Shown here: one piece after another, positions 18,482-27,443 of the stretch | Layout of the letters: the number at the start of each line of letters is the position of its first letter | Position numbering within the stretch: the stretch's first letter is position 1 | DNA from: Saccharothrix obliqua | GTDB lineage: Bacteria > Actinomycetota > Actinomycetes > Mycobacteriales > Pseudonocardiaceae | Length of the DNA stretch: 64,000 nt | Assembly: GCF_019375475.1 (NCBI RefSeq) | Contig: NZ_JAHXGQ010000006.1 | Location: 1-64,000, forward strand | Direction: 5' to 3' | Made by a program: the position numbers and the translations under genes | The notes under the pieces: generated by a model | Seen by the model: the letters and a program-made list of their open reading frames with translations, nothing else | Databases searched by the model: none | What the model was told of the DNA's origin: nothing

Positions 18482-19981
18482 TCAGGGCATCCGCGCCCAG
18501 AAGTCGAGCCGGTGCTCGGCCACGTGGTCGACGCGGCCGATGCGGGCGGGCGCGAGCGACTGGACGTGGCCCGTGGCGAAACCGGGCCAGCCGGGCAGGT
18601 CGGGGTGGGCCGGGTCGCCGTGGGCGGCGAACGTCGTCCAGTAGCGGTTCACCCGGTCGGCGAACGCCTCCTGGGCGGGCGACAACGCCGGTCCGCCGGG
18701 GAAGTCGAACTGGTACACCAGCTCGGCGGCGTGCTGCGCGCCGGTCGGGAAGCCGGGGAACGGCACGAGCGGCGGTGCGTCGCGGTCGGCGAACTCGTAG
18801 CACCAGGTGTCGGTGTGCGTGGCGAGGGCGTTGCCCAGTTCACGGGTCGGGCGCGCCCACGCCCGGTCCGTGCAGACCTGCGCCCACGCGAGGCTCGGCG
18901 TCGGGAAGCGGTCGAGCGGGTAGTGCGCGGCGACCTCGTCCGCCGCGTCGCCGAACGCCTCGGCCAGCAGCCGCGGGTAGTCCTCGGCGGTGACCGGCCG
19001 GCCGGCGAGGTCGGCGAAGAGCCCGACGAAGAACCGCGCCTCGTCCCGCGTGCCGCCCAGCACCACCGGCACCCGGTGGAAGCGGCCGGCGGGCAGCGCC
19101 GTCGCGGGTGACTCGGGCAGCGCGGGTCCGCCGAACGCGGGCCGGATGAACGCGTCCGACACCTGGAGCAGGTCCGCCACCGGCACCTGCCGCAGCCGGG
19201 CGAGGGCATCCTCGGGCGTGCTGCCCGGTTCGACCCAGCCGTGCTCGACGGCGGTGGCCGCGCCGAGCCGCGCCAGGTCGTCCGCCGGCACCCACCGGGG
19301 CGGGAGGGCGGGCACGCCGGGGATGAAGGTGTGCGGCGGCGTCGTGCCCAGCACCGCGAACGGGCTTTGCAGGATCACCCGGTGGAACAGCCCGGCCGAG
19401 GCGGGCGACACCAGGTGCGCGATCGCCATCTGCGCCCCGTACGACTCGCCGGCCAGGGTCACGTTCCCGGGGTCGCCGCCGAACCGCTCGACCTCCCGCC
19501 GCACCCAGCGCAGCACGGCCTGCTGGTCCAGCAGGCCGAACGTGCCGCTGTCGGCCAGCCCGGGGTGGCCGAAGCACCCGAGCACCCCGAGCCGGTAGGT
19601 CGGCGTCACCACGACGACGTCGTGGGCGACCAGCCGGCGCGGGTCGCGGGCCGTGCTCCCGTTCGTGCCACCGCCGCCGTGCAGCCACACCAGCACCGGC
19701 CGGTCCGCGCCCAGCACGTCGGGCGTGGTGACGTCGAGCGTCAGGCAGTCCTCGTCGACCGACGCGGCGTCCGCGAACGACCGGGCCGCCTGCGGTGCGG
19801 GCTTCCCGGGCTCGATCGCGTCCCGGACCCCGGACCACGGCTCGACCGGCGCGGGCGCGCGCCACCGCCGCTCGCCGACCGGCGGCGCGGCGTAGGGGAT
19901 GCCCCGGAACGAGACGCGCCCGTCGAGCCGGCGGCCGCGGACGGCGCCGCTGCTCAGCCGTGCGATCACGTGTTCGGTCAT
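18482..19981 (-). CDS. Type-B carboxylesterase/lipase
   Basis: A 499-residue alpha/beta hydrolase. The oxyanion motif is HGGGG (101-105), the nucleophile elbow GESYG has Ser180, and EDCLTLDV (about 77-84) is the family signature. No signal peptide is seen, so it acts inside the cell on ester substrates. The ATG at 19981 is preferred; one seven codons upstream has no ribosome binding site. Two copies of a CCATAC...GTATTG-type operator lie just upstream, matching one before the TetR gene at 20063-20665, which probably represses it. Confidence 0.92.
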   Translation of the reverse strand: MTEHVIARLSSGAVRGRRLDGRVSFRGIPYAAPPVGERRWRAPAPVEPWSGVRDAIEPGKPAPQAARSFADAASVDEDCLTLDVTTPDVLGADRPVLVWLHGGGGTNGSTARDPRRLVAHDVVVVTPTYRLGVLGCFGHPGLADSGTFGLLDQQAVLRWVRREVERFGGDPGNVTLAGESYGAQMAIAHLVSPASAGLFHRVILQSPFAVLGTTPPHTFIPGVPALPPRWVPADDLARLGAATAVEHGWVEPGSTPEDALARLRQVPVADLLQVSDAFIRPAFGGPALPESPATALPAGRFHRVPVVLGGTRDEARFFVGLFADLAGRPVTAEDYPRLLAEAFGDAADEVAAHYPLDRFPTPSLAWAQVCTDRAWARPTRELGNALATHTDTWCYEFADRDAPPLVPFPGFPTGAQHAAELVYQFDFPGGPALSPAQEAFADRVNRYWTTFAAHGDPAHPDLPGWPGFATGHVQSLAPARIGRVDHVAEHRLDFWARMP

Positions 19982-19998
19982 CGGACCCGCCTCGTTTG

Positions 19999-20039
19999 CC
20001 ATACGATCATATTGCCATCGTAACCATACGGCCGTATTG
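19999..20039. promoter_or_regulatory. Two TetR-type operators before the carboxylesterase
   Basis: CCATACGATCATATTG (19999-20014) and CCATACGGCCGTATTG (20024-20039) are copies of the same box, 25 bp apart. The second has a perfect ATACGGCCGTAT core. A third copy lies before the TetR gene. Confidence 0.7.
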
Positions 20040-20062
20040 CTGTCGCACAGGTTCCCCACCGG

Positions 20063-20665
20063 TCAGCCGGTGAACACCGCCGCGACGACCGGCCGCAGCA
20101 CGTCCCGCGCCGGGAACGCGTCCGGCCCCGAGAGCGCGACCTGGTCGGCCAGCCCCTGCACGGTCGCGAGGATCGCGCGGGCCGCGAGCACGGCGTCCAC
20201 GCCGGGCGCGACGTCGCCGCTCTCCTTTCCCCGCTCGACCACCGCCCGCACGTACCCGAGCAGGTCGCCGCCCGCGCGCCGGGCGACGTCGGCCAGGCCG
20301 GGGTGGTGCAGCGCCTGGGCCTGCAAGCCCTGCCGGACGCGGTACTCGACGTCGCGTTCCGCGTCCAGCGGCAGCAGTTCGACCAGGGTGTCCAGCAGCC
20401 GGTCCGCGAACGGGAGACCGGCGGCCTCGCCGTTGCGGACCCGCACGCGCACCCGGTCGCTCATCCGGTTCACGGCGTCCTCGTACGCGAAGCGGAGCAA
20501 CGCGTCCTTGTCGGTGAAGTAGTGCTGGATGAGCCCGACCGAGACCCCGGCCTCGGCCGCCACGCGCGCGAACGAGACGTCGGCGAAACCCCGCGTGGCG
20601 AGCAGGCGCTGGAACGCGCGCGCGAGCAGGGCGCGGCGCTGGTCGTGATCGGCAACCCGGGGCAT
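20063..20665 (-). CDS. TetR family repressor, probable regulator of the carboxylesterase
   Basis: A 200-residue regulator. Its HTH (about 10-56) includes FADVSFARVAAEAGVSVGLI and HYFTDKDALL. It is transcribed in the same direction as the carboxylesterase, 81 bp upstream. The box CCATACCGCCGTATCG lies eight bases before its own start codon and two further copies precede the esterase, which suggests autoregulation and repression of the esterase by one protein. The inducer is unknown. Confidence 0.92.
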   Translation of the reverse strand: MPRVADHDQRRALLARAFQRLLATRGFADVSFARVAAEAGVSVGLIQHYFTDKDALLRFAYEDAVNRMSDRVRVRVRNGEAAGLPFADRLLDTLVELLPLDAERDVEYRVRQGLQAQALHHPGLADVARRAGGDLLGYVRAVVERGKESGDVAPGVDAVLAARAILATVQGLADQVALSGPDAFPARDVLRPVVAAVFTG

Positions 20666-20672
20666 CCGGTAA

Positions 20673-20688
20673 CCATACCGCCGTATCG
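20673..20688. promoter_or_regulatory. TetR autoregulatory operator
   Basis: CCATACCGCCGTATCG lies eight bases before the TetR ATG (20665, minus strand) and matches the two boxes at 19999-20039. Confidence 0.65.
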
Positions 20689-20691
20689 CTT

Positions 20692-20960
20692 CAGGGCCGG
20701 CGGTACACCGACGGCCGGACGCCGACGTGGCTCAGGAAGGCCGTCGACAACGCTCCCGGGCTGGCGAACCCGCAACGCTCGGCGACCTGCGTGACGGTGA
20801 GGCCACCGGCCGGCAACCGCTGTGCCCGCCCGATCCGCAGCCGCGCAACCGGCGCACCGGCTCCCCACCGCCTGTCCGGGCAACCACGTCACCAGCCGCG
20901 TAGAGCCCGAGGTGCAGGCCCTCCACCTCGGGCGCGTGGTCGAAGCACCGCACGAGCAAC
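20692..20960 (-). pseudogene. Remnant of an AraC/GlxA-type regulator
   Basis: The frame that ends at 20692 encodes RLRIGRAQRLPAGG, then TVTQVAERCGFASPGALSTAF and the end VGVRPSVYRRP, a typical second half of an AraC-type DNA-binding domain. The upstream coding-like sequence continues in other frames (LLVRCFDHAPEVEGLHLGLY near 20900, and DSPDFDLAPYAGFDTPAHLL near 21000-21060), so no complete protein can be made. It fills the 460-bp gap before the DNA-modification operon. The two upstream pieces may come from a different gene. Confidence 0.6.
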
Positions 20961-21126
20961 GACCGCCGGCCCGCGTCGTCCCGGCTGGAGCAGGTGTGCC
21001 GGCGTGTCGAAGCCCGCGTACGGCGCCAGATCGAAATCAGGCGAGTCGAACACCGCGCAGGGCTGTTCGGTCGCCGGGCACGAGTGCGCCGGTGGCAAGT
21101 GATCGGAGTGGGTGACCAGCGCGCTC

Positions 21127-22311
21127 CTAGGCCAGACGGAGCTGGCGCGGCCCGCGCTTCTTGCCCCGAGCACGCGCCCGGTACTCACCCAGCAGGTGGT
21201 TGGTGAGCAGTTGGATGTCCTTGGACGTGTTCTGGAGGTCGTTCCACTTCCTCGTGGTGCCGTCGGCCAACTCCCAGGCGCCGGACGTCCAGTGGCACAC
21301 CTCGTCGATCTTCGACAACTCGGTGATGAACTCGTCGAGCCCGATCTCCTCGCCGACCGCGACCGTGCCCACGATCGCGTCCATCACGAAGCTCAGGCTG
21401 ATGATGCCCACCCCGTGGGTCAGCCGCGACTTGCGGGGCGGCAGCGCCCACGCGTCGGCGAACACCGTGCTGACCGCGGTCCAGAAGTTCTTGACCATGA
21501 TGAGCATCGCCTCGGTCCGCCCACCACCGGACTGTGCGTCCCGGAACTGGTACAGGGCGCCATCGGTGAGGCTGCTCTCCAGCATGCGCAGCACCGAGTT
21601 GTCCTTGATGACGCCTTCGGGCATGGTCGGCGTCTGGATGCGGTGCCGCATCGGCGAGTCGGCGTCGTGGTTCAAGCGCTCCAGCAGCAGGGCCGGGTAC
21701 CGGCGGGCCTGGAGTTGCGGCGGCAGTGAACCCGCCGACGTGGGCAGCAGTTCGTGGATCAGGCCCTTGGGCAGCGGCTTGGTGTTGTTGACCAGGATGA
21801 ACTGCGACCGCTGCTGCGACTCGTCGTCGGTGATGAACGCGCTGACGCAGACCGGGAACTGCTCGACCTCGGCGTCCCGGATGGCCGTCGAGCGCTGTTG
21901 CCCGTCCACGATCCAACCGGGCTTGTCGGAGTCGTCCCACGTGTCGTCCACCGGGATGATGAGCGTGCCCGCCCGCGAGTAGGCGCCGGCTGCCCGTTCT
22001 TCGGCGGACTCGAAGGTCACCCGCTTGTCGAACGCGATCACCAGCGCGTTCGGCAGCATCGCGTCCGGCGACTCGATGTACCGCCGGATCGCGTTGATGT
22101 GCGAGAGCGCGGCGGGACGCTGGTAGCCCTGGAGGACCGCGTCGTCGTTCCGACGCACCCGCGAAACGGTTGCCACGCGCGGCAACTGCTTCCCGTCGAT
22201 CGCGAACGTGTACAGGGTGCGGTTGGGGCCCTGCTGGACCTCCAGCGCGGGGATCCGAATCTCGTCGGCCGTTCGCTTCGCCTTGCGCGGCCGATCGCCA
22301 TTACGGGTCAC
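21127..22311 (-). CDS. dpdB: DGQHR-domain protein, DndB/DpdB-like (first copy)
   Basis: A 394-residue protein with the family core PGWIVDGQQRSTAI (DGQQR at 136-140) and VNNTKPLPKGL (about 174-184). DGQHR proteins include DndB of the phosphorothioate system and DpdB, which with DpdA is needed for preQ0 insertion into DNA in Salmonella; the exact role is not settled. The GTG start overlaps the dpdA stop as GTGA. It shares GYQRP, the DGQQR and NNTKPLP blocks, HGVGI, CHWTSG and the QNTSKDIQLL end with the gene at 23543-24673. It is the last gene of the operon. Confidence 0.85.
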   Translation of the reverse strand: MTRNGDRPRKAKRTADEIRIPALEVQQGPNRTLYTFAIDGKQLPRVATVSRVRRNDDAVLQGYQRPAALSHINAIRRYIESPDAMLPNALVIAFDKRVTFESAEERAAGAYSRAGTLIIPVDDTWDDSDKPGWIVDGQQRSTAIRDAEVEQFPVCVSAFITDDESQQRSQFILVNNTKPLPKGLIHELLPTSAGSLPPQLQARRYPALLLERLNHDADSPMRHRIQTPTMPEGVIKDNSVLRMLESSLTDGALYQFRDAQSGGGRTEAMLIMVKNFWTAVSTVFADAWALPPRKSRLTHGVGIISLSFVMDAIVGTVAVGEEIGLDEFITELSKIDEVCHWTSGAWELADGTTRKWNDLQNTSKDIQLLTNHLLGEYRARARGKKRGPRQLRLA

Positions 22312-23546
22312 GCGGTGCTCCCTGCTAGTTCGCTGTCGAGTTGCTGTCGGAAGACGTGCAGGTTGTGGAACCCGCGGCTCTTGTTGCGCTCCGAACCGCG
22401 GAAGATGATGACCTCCACGCCGATCCGGTCGCAAATACCGCACGAGCACCGCTCCCAGGGCCGGTCACCCAGCGTCTCCCGGTAGGCCGCTTTGCGATCT
22501 TTTCCGGGATCGTACAGTTTCTCGTAGTCGTGCAGCGCCTCGACCACGGTGTCGACGTCGGCCTCGTGAGCGGCATAGGCGCGGAGCAGTCGCAGGCAGT
22601 CCCGCTCGTGCTTGATCGCGGCGTCCTGGGACACCCGCCCCGCTCGGATGGCCTTCTTCAGCTTGGGGTTGCCGTCCGCCTGCGGCACGCGGATGGCGAC
22701 GTAGGTGCGCTCCAGCGTGTGGTAGTTGTTCCGCTCGTCCTTGAACGCCTGCTGGAACGCCGAGGTGCTGTCGAAGCTGGTCACCCCGTGCGCGGCGAAC
22801 CCGCGGGCGTTCTCCCAGCGGCTGACGCCCAGGAGGTGCAACTGGGTGGTGCTCTCGCGCACGTCGCTGATCGCGGTAAGGCACTCCATGATCTGCTGCG
22901 TCTTGAGCGGCACCATGCCGCCCAGGGCGACCCGCTGGTAGCCCATCTTCTGCAACTCCGCCACGGAGTGCGCGTAGGACTCGGGGCTCCACCCCTGCGC
23001 GACGCCGAGGGGCTCGAACGAGGCCCGTTTCCGCACGCCCGCCAGGAACTCCGCGGCCAACTGCAAGGTCAGCTCCTGCCGGGACTCCCAGCCCTCCAGC
23101 CCCGGCACGGCCACGCCCGCGTCGGCGGCCGGGTTGTACCCGAAGATCACGTGGTCGACCGAGATCCCGAGGTCGAAGCCGCAGTCCTCGTAGAAGTCGA
23201 TGACCTCGTCCGGTGTGTACGGCGGGTACTCCTCGCGGACGTAGTTGAACGCGCCGCAGTCACCCATGATCGACAGAGGACCGTCCACGTGGTCGAGCCG
23301 GAAGAACCGCTCCGCCCGCTCCAGGTAGAGCCGGTTCCGCTGCGCGACGGTGTACTTGCCGGTGCCACCCGCCGTGCCGTCCACGATCGCCTTGGACACC
23401 AGCAGGCCGTCGAACGGGGACTTGTGCAGGGCTTCGTGCGCGTAGAGGTCGTCCCGCTGCCGGACCCGGAAGAGATCCTTCTCCTCGCGGACGAAATCGA
23501 ACTCGCGGTCGATCTGGTCCTGGGAATCGGGGAAGAAGAACTTCAT
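22308..23546 (-). CDS. dpdA: DpdA-like DNA transglycosylase (tRNA-guanine transglycosylase paralogue)
   Basis: A 412-residue TGT-fold protein expected to exchange guanine in DNA for preQ0. IMGDCGAFNYV (Asp96) corresponds to the DSGGFQ region of TGT, SFDSTSAF (Asp259) to the nucleophile segment, and CSCGIC with a later His (Cys367, Cys369, Cys372, His394) to the structural zinc site, so the key residues appear intact. It lacks the usual tRNA-recognising context and lies between two DGQHR genes, as expected for DpdA. The ATG overlaps the previous stop as ATGA. The family is firm; the DNA substrate is inferred from the neighbours. Confidence 0.88.
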   Translation of the reverse strand: MKFFFPDSQDQIDREFDFVREEKDLFRVRQRDDLYAHEALHKSPFDGLLVSKAIVDGTAGGTGKYTVAQRNRLYLERAERFFRLDHVDGPLSIMGDCGAFNYVREEYPPYTPDEVIDFYEDCGFDLGISVDHVIFGYNPAADAGVAVPGLEGWESRQELTLQLAAEFLAGVRKRASFEPLGVAQGWSPESYAHSVAELQKMGYQRVALGGMVPLKTQQIMECLTAISDVRESTTQLHLLGVSRWENARGFAAHGVTSFDSTSAFQQAFKDERNNYHTLERTYVAIRVPQADGNPKLKKAIRAGRVSQDAAIKHERDCLRLLRAYAAHEADVDTVVEALHDYEKLYDPGKDRKAAYRETLGDRPWERCSCGICDRIGVEVIIFRGSERNKSRGFHNLHVFRQQLDSELAGSTA

Positions 23547-24673
23547 GTCCGCGACATCCTGCTCTGCATGTAGATCCGGATAAGGAAGTTGGAAAGCTGC
23601 TGGATGTGCCTGGACACGTTCTGCACACCGTCCCACTCGAGCCCGAGCTCGTCCCAGGTGCCCGACGTCCACCGGCAGTGCGGAGCGACCCGGGCCAACT
23701 CCGCCTTGATCGCCTCGACCGAGTCGGGCGCGGCGGCGTCGACCGTGTTCAGGATGCGATCCATCAACCGGCCCATCGCCTTGATGCCCGCGCCGTGCAT
23801 CAGCCTGCTCTTGGCCGCCGGCTTGCCCCACGCGTCCGGGAACGTCTCCTTGACCGCGGTCCAGTAGTTGACCAGCGCCGTCCAGAGCCCCTCCGAGTCG
23901 ATGTCACCGCTGCTCATGTTGCGGTAGACGAACAGCGACCCGGTGGGTGACAGGCTCTCCTCCAGCATCTTCACCAGCACGGTGTCGGTCACGACGAGGT
24001 CGCGGGACGCCTTGGCCTCGGACGAAGCACGCTTGATCAACCCGTGGAAGGGCGAGCTCTCGTCGGCGTTCAACGCGTCGCAGAGTTGCGACGGCAACCT
24101 CTTGATCGACAAGCGCGGCGGCAGGGGGGTGTCGACTTCCGGGAGCAGCTCGGTGACCAGGCCGCGTGGCAGCGGCTTGGTGTTGTTGATCCGGAAGAAC
24201 TGGTCGCGCTGGATCTTCACGGAGTCCGCCACGAATGCGGTGACCGGCACCGGGAAGTCCTTGTTGACCGCCTGCGCCAACGCCAGCGCCCGTTGCTGCC
24301 CGTCGACGATCCACCCCGGTTTAGGACGGCCTTCCGCGGACAGCGGTATCACGATCTCGCCACCGCGCGCCAGTCCGTCCGAGGTCTTCGAGCCGCGACT
24401 GGGCACGAACCGGACCACCGACGACAACGCGAGGATGATCGGGTTCGGGAAGATCACGTCCGGGCCGTTGAGGTAGTCGACGATCTCCTTGACGTGGCCG
24501 CGCACCTCGGGCCGCTGGTAGCCGATGAGCTTCCCGGCCTCGTCCCGGCTCACCCGGGAGATGTCGGCGACGTCCAGGATTTCGCTCGCCGTGAGCGCGA
24601 ATTGGTAGATCGTGACCTTCGACGTCTGCTCGATGCGCAACGCGCGCCTGGTGAGGAAGAGCTGCGACGCCAC
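23543..24673 (-). CDS. DGQHR-domain protein, DndB/DpdB-like (second copy)
   Basis: A 376-residue paralogue of the gene at 21127-22311: IGYQRP, PGWIVDGQQRALAL (DGQQR at 124-128), INNTKPLPRGL, LMHGAGI, CRWTSGTW, and QNVSRHIQQLSNFL at the end. The GTG start is one base after the stop of the upstream gene, and the stop overlaps dpdA as ATGA. Two different DGQHR proteins around one DpdA may form a hetero-complex or provide target choice. The family is clear; the function of each copy is not known. Confidence 0.83.
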   Translation of the reverse strand: MASQLFLTRRALRIEQTSKVTIYQFALTASEILDVADISRVSRDEAGKLIGYQRPEVRGHVKEIVDYLNGPDVIFPNPIILALSSVVRFVPSRGSKTSDGLARGGEIVIPLSAEGRPKPGWIVDGQQRALALAQAVNKDFPVPVTAFVADSVKIQRDQFFRINNTKPLPRGLVTELLPEVDTPLPPRLSIKRLPSQLCDALNADESSPFHGLIKRASSEAKASRDLVVTDTVLVKMLEESLSPTGSLFVYRNMSSGDIDSEGLWTALVNYWTAVKETFPDAWGKPAAKSRLMHGAGIKAMGRLMDRILNTVDAAAPDSVEAIKAELARVAPHCRWTSGTWDELGLEWDGVQNVSRHIQQLSNFLIRIYMQSRMSRT

Positions 24674-24674
24674 T

Positions 24675-25628
24675 TCAGCCGCCCACCGTCGCCGCGAACA
24701 ACCGCGCGAAGCGCTTCTGCTCACACGCGAGTCCGGAATCGCGAAGCTTGCGCAACAACGAGGTGTGCGTGCTGCGTTCGGACAGGTTCTCCATGATGAA
24801 CTTCCGCACGTCGTCATCACTCATCGGCTGCCGACGCGGGATTTCCCGCACACCACCGGAACTCGCCAGCGCGGCGACGTGCTCGGCCAACGTCGCGCGA
24901 TCCATCGCCGAGTCGGCGGACATGCGCAGCAGCCGCTGCGCCACCCGGACGTTGAGCGCGCCGAGGCTCCCGCCCAGCACGGTCTGGAGGTGGGCGTCGC
25001 CGGGCAGCACGAACTCCCGCAGCTCGCGCGGCGGTGTCCCGCCGATCGACACGATGGACAGCCGATCCGGTGATTCCATTACCCCGATCGCACGGAGCAG
25101 GTCATCGGCGCAAGCCCGGAGGTAACTCGGCGACAGCACCACGACGAACGCGGCGTCGCGGGCTTCCCCCGCCAGGGCCTCCAACGATCTCGGTCCGGCG
25201 GCCGGACCGTCCCACCCGGTCAGCGCTTCCCACCAACTGCGTGTCTCCGCGGCCGTTTCACCCACGGAATCCTCATGCGCCGTCGCGAATGTCGCGCCAT
25301 AGGGCTTCAACGGCGCGCCGACCGGGACCAGACCGTAGCCCGCGGAACACACCCAAGTGCGGGCATCCCACCCGGACACCTCCACTTGCGCACCCAGGGT
25401 TCGGGCCACCTGCCAGTGCTCACCCCCGTAGAGCAGGTCCGCGGGGCAGGACGCGGTCGAATGCCGTTCCAACGCCGAGACCCAGCGCTCCAGCCGATCA
25501 GCGACCGACGTCCGGGCGAAGCTGCCCAAGCGCAACTCGTCAGGCACCGGGCGGAGTTTGCGGTTGGCGCAGGTGACGATCACGTTGACGCGCCGCTCGG
25601 TGGGCACACCGAGAGGAAGCGGGATCAT
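24675..25628 (-). CDS. Uncharacterised protein of the 7-deazaguanine operon (YaaA/DUF6884-like features)
   Basis: A 317-residue protein with no certain family. The N-terminus, NVIVTCANRKLRPVP, has a C-x3-K pattern after a hydrophobic strand; CSAGYGLVP and LKPYGATF follow near residues 95-115, and VVVLSPSYLRAC near 165. Such strand-CxxxK plus SAxxGLVxPY patterns occur in YaaA, DUF6884 and archaeosine-synthase-like proteins. The last 60 residues look like a separate helical segment. It overlaps folE2 by ATGA and is one base from the next gene, so it must be part of the operon. It could act on the nitrile of inserted preQ0, a DpdC-like role, but this is speculation. Confidence 0.6.
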   Translation of the reverse strand: MIPLPLGVPTERRVNVIVTCANRKLRPVPDELRLGSFARTSVADRLERWVSALERHSTASCPADLLYGGEHWQVARTLGAQVEVSGWDARTWVCSAGYGLVPVGAPLKPYGATFATAHEDSVGETAAETRSWWEALTGWDGPAAGPRSLEALAGEARDAAFVVVLSPSYLRACADDLLRAIGVMESPDRLSIVSIGGTPPRELREFVLPGDAHLQTVLGGSLGALNVRVAQRLLRMSADSAMDRATLAEHVAALASSGGVREIPRRQPMSDDDVRKFIMENLSERSTHTSLLRKLRDSGLACEQKRFARLFAATVGG

Positions 25629-26446
25629 CGACCGTCCCACCGGACGAGCCCGACACCGGCCTGCGCGGGCCAGGAGATCGAGGCGAACGCCGCGTGGTCG
25701 TGAATGCTCTCATCGTTGACAACTCGAACCTGGAACGATTCCACCCGGGAATCCTTGCGCAACTCCTGCGCCACGTCACGTGCCATGTCCTCGACGAAGA
25801 CCGGGTTGTCGTAAGCCTGCATGGTGACGTACCGCTCATCAGGTCGTTTGAGGAGCGGGTACACCGGTGCGGAACCGACGGACTCCGCGACGTCGATCAG
25901 GTCCTCGACCCACAACCGCTCCGCCGCCGCTGCCTGTCGCGCCCGGACGATCACGTGCCCGCGCTGGTTGTGGGCGCCGTAGTCGCTGATCTCCTTGCTG
26001 CACGGGCAAAGGCTCGTGACCGGGACGTCCACGCCGAGTTCGACCCGGCTCTCGTCGCCGTCGCAGGTCGCCGACCACACCACGTCGCACCCGAGCAGTG
26101 CGCGGGCTCCGGTCGCCGGGGCCAGGCGTTCGCGGAAGTACGTCGCGCTCACCGAGACGTGTGCCCGGGAGGCATCGAGTCGCGTCCGCACCTCGTCGAC
26201 GAGGGACGCCATCGTGGCCGCCCCGATGTCCTGCGCGTGTTCGTGGACGATCTCCACGAACCTGCTCATGTGAGTGCCCTTCACCGTTTCCGGCACCGAG
26301 ACCGACACCGCGAAGGTCCCGACGGTCGACTGCGCGATGCCCCTGCGGTCACGCACGACCACCGGGTAGCGCAGACCGCTCACCCCGGCCTCGTCGATCG
26401 CGATACCCCGGAGATCCGGTCGGGACTGGACGTCGTCCAGCGTCAC
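25625..26446 (-). CDS. folE2: GTP cyclohydrolase IB (FolE2)
   Basis: A 273-residue enzyme that turns GTP into 7,8-dihydroneopterin triphosphate, the first step toward preQ0. The signature [19 protein letters not shown] (Cys147, Cys149, His159) carries the metal ligands, and KGTHMSRF (57-64) is conserved. The GTG start overlaps the queD stop as GTGA and the stop overlaps the next gene as ATGA. Type IB enzymes often sit in queuosine or zinc-response operons. Here the neighbours show that it feeds 7-deazaguanine synthesis. Confidence 0.95.
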   Translation of the reverse strand: MTLDDVQSRPDLRGIAIDEAGVSGLRYPVVVRDRRGIAQSTVGTFAVSVSVPETVKGTHMSRFVEIVHEHAQDIGAATMASLVDEVRTRLDASRAHVSVSATYFRERLAPATGARALLGCDVVWSATCDGDESRVELGVDVPVTSLCPCSKEISDYGAHNQRGHVIVRARQAAAAERLWVEDLIDVAESVGSAPVYPLLKRPDERYVTMQAYDNPVFVEDMARDVAQELRKDSRVESFQVRVVNDESIHDHAAFASISWPAQAGVGLVRWDGR

Positions 26447-26802
26447 GACTCCTCTCCCCGGTACACGCAGCCGGACGTGCAGGTCTCGCGCACCTGGACG
26501 GCGGACAGCGGCAACCGCTCGGCGAGCCGGTCCCAGATCCAGCGGGCCAGCACCTCGCTCGTCGGGTTCTCCAGACCGGGGACCTCGTTGAGGTAGTGGT
26601 GGTCGAGTTGCTCCTCCAACGGCTTGAAGGCGGCCTTCACGTCACCGAAGTCCATGACCCAGCCGGTGTCGTCACCGACCGGACCGCTGACGTGCACCTG
26701 CACCCGGTAGGAGTGCCCGTGGAGGCGGGCGCACTTGTGCCCTTCAGGGACGTTCGGCAGCCGGTGCGCGGCTTCGAACGTGAACTCGCGGAAGATCTCC
26801 AT
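26443..26802 (-). CDS. queD: 6-carboxytetrahydropterin synthase
   Basis: A 119-residue QueD that converts dihydroneopterin triphosphate into 6-carboxytetrahydropterin. The zinc ligands are His13, His28 and His30, Cys24 lies in CARLHGH as the catalytic Cys, and DHHYLN (67-72) and RETCTS complete the active site. The start and the queE stop share TGATG, and its stop overlaps the folE2 start. Its length is usual for the family. Confidence 0.95.
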   Translation of the reverse strand: MEIFREFTFEAAHRLPNVPEGHKCARLHGHSYRVQVHVSGPVGDDTGWVMDFGDVKAAFKPLEEQLDHHYLNEVPGLENPTSEVLARWIWDRLAERLPLSAVQVRETCTSGCVYRGEES

Positions 26803-27443
26803 CACCGGATCCCGAGGTACTTGTGGGTTTGCAGGCTGAGGCTCCACTGGGGGTTGGCCAGGCAATACTCGACCGCCAGCCGGGTGTTCTCATCCCGGTC
26901 CGCGCTGTCCATCGGTTGCAGCAGCAGGCGGTCGAAGTCCAGGTGCTCGAACCGCTTCGGCTCGGCCCCCACCTGGGGGAACACCAGCTTCAACTCGTCA
27001 CCGGAGGTGAGCACCAGATCGGCGCCCGCCTTGGGGCTGACGCAGATCCAGTCCAGTCCGGGTGGCGCGGGCTTGGTGCCGTTGGTCTCCACCGCGATCT
27101 CGAAACCGGCTCCGTGCAGAGCATCGACCAGCGGGGTGTCCACCTGCATCAGCGGTTCACCCCCGGTGCACACGACGAACGGCCGGGCGCGGTCGGCCGC
27201 AGCGCCCTGCCACGTGTCCGCGATCCGCGTCACGAGATCATCCGCCGTGGCGAACTTCCCACCGCCGGGACCGTCCGTGCCGACGAAATCCGTGTCGCAA
27301 AAGGTGCAGATCGCCTTGCTTCGTCCGGACTCGCGGCCGTTCCAGAGGTTGCAGCCCGCGAAGCGGCAGAAGACGGCCGGCCGGCCGGCGTGCGTTCCCT
27401 CGCCCTGCAACGTGTAGAAGATTTCCTTGACCTGGTAGGCCAT
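26802..27443 (-). CDS. queE: 7-carboxy-7-deazaguanine synthase (radical SAM)
   Basis: A 213-residue QueE. The opening [20 protein letters not shown] is diagnostic. The iron-sulfur cluster motif is Cys31, Cys46, Cys49, that is CX14CX2C in place of the usual CX3CX2C, a variation already known in some QueE proteins such as that of Burkholderia multivorans. TGGEPLMQ is the SAM-contacting GGE motif. It forms the 7-deazaguanine ring from 6-carboxytetrahydropterin. It overlaps both neighbours in TGATG junctions. Confidence 0.95.
   Translation of the reverse strand: MAYQVKEIFYTLQGEGTHAGRPAVFCRFAGCNLWNGRESGRSKAICTFCDTDFVGTDGPGGGKFATADDLVTRIADTWQGAAADRARPFVVCTGGEPLMQVDTPLVDALHGAGFEIAVETNGTKPAPPGLDWICVSPKAGADLVLTSGDELKLVFPQVGAEPKRFEHLDFDRLLLQPMDSADRDENTRLAVEYCLANPQWSLSLQTHKYLGIR

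Noticed and set aside
21127-24673. Phosphorothioate (dnd) modification system
   Set aside because: Only DndB-like DGQHR proteins are present; there is no dndA, dndC, dndD or dndE.
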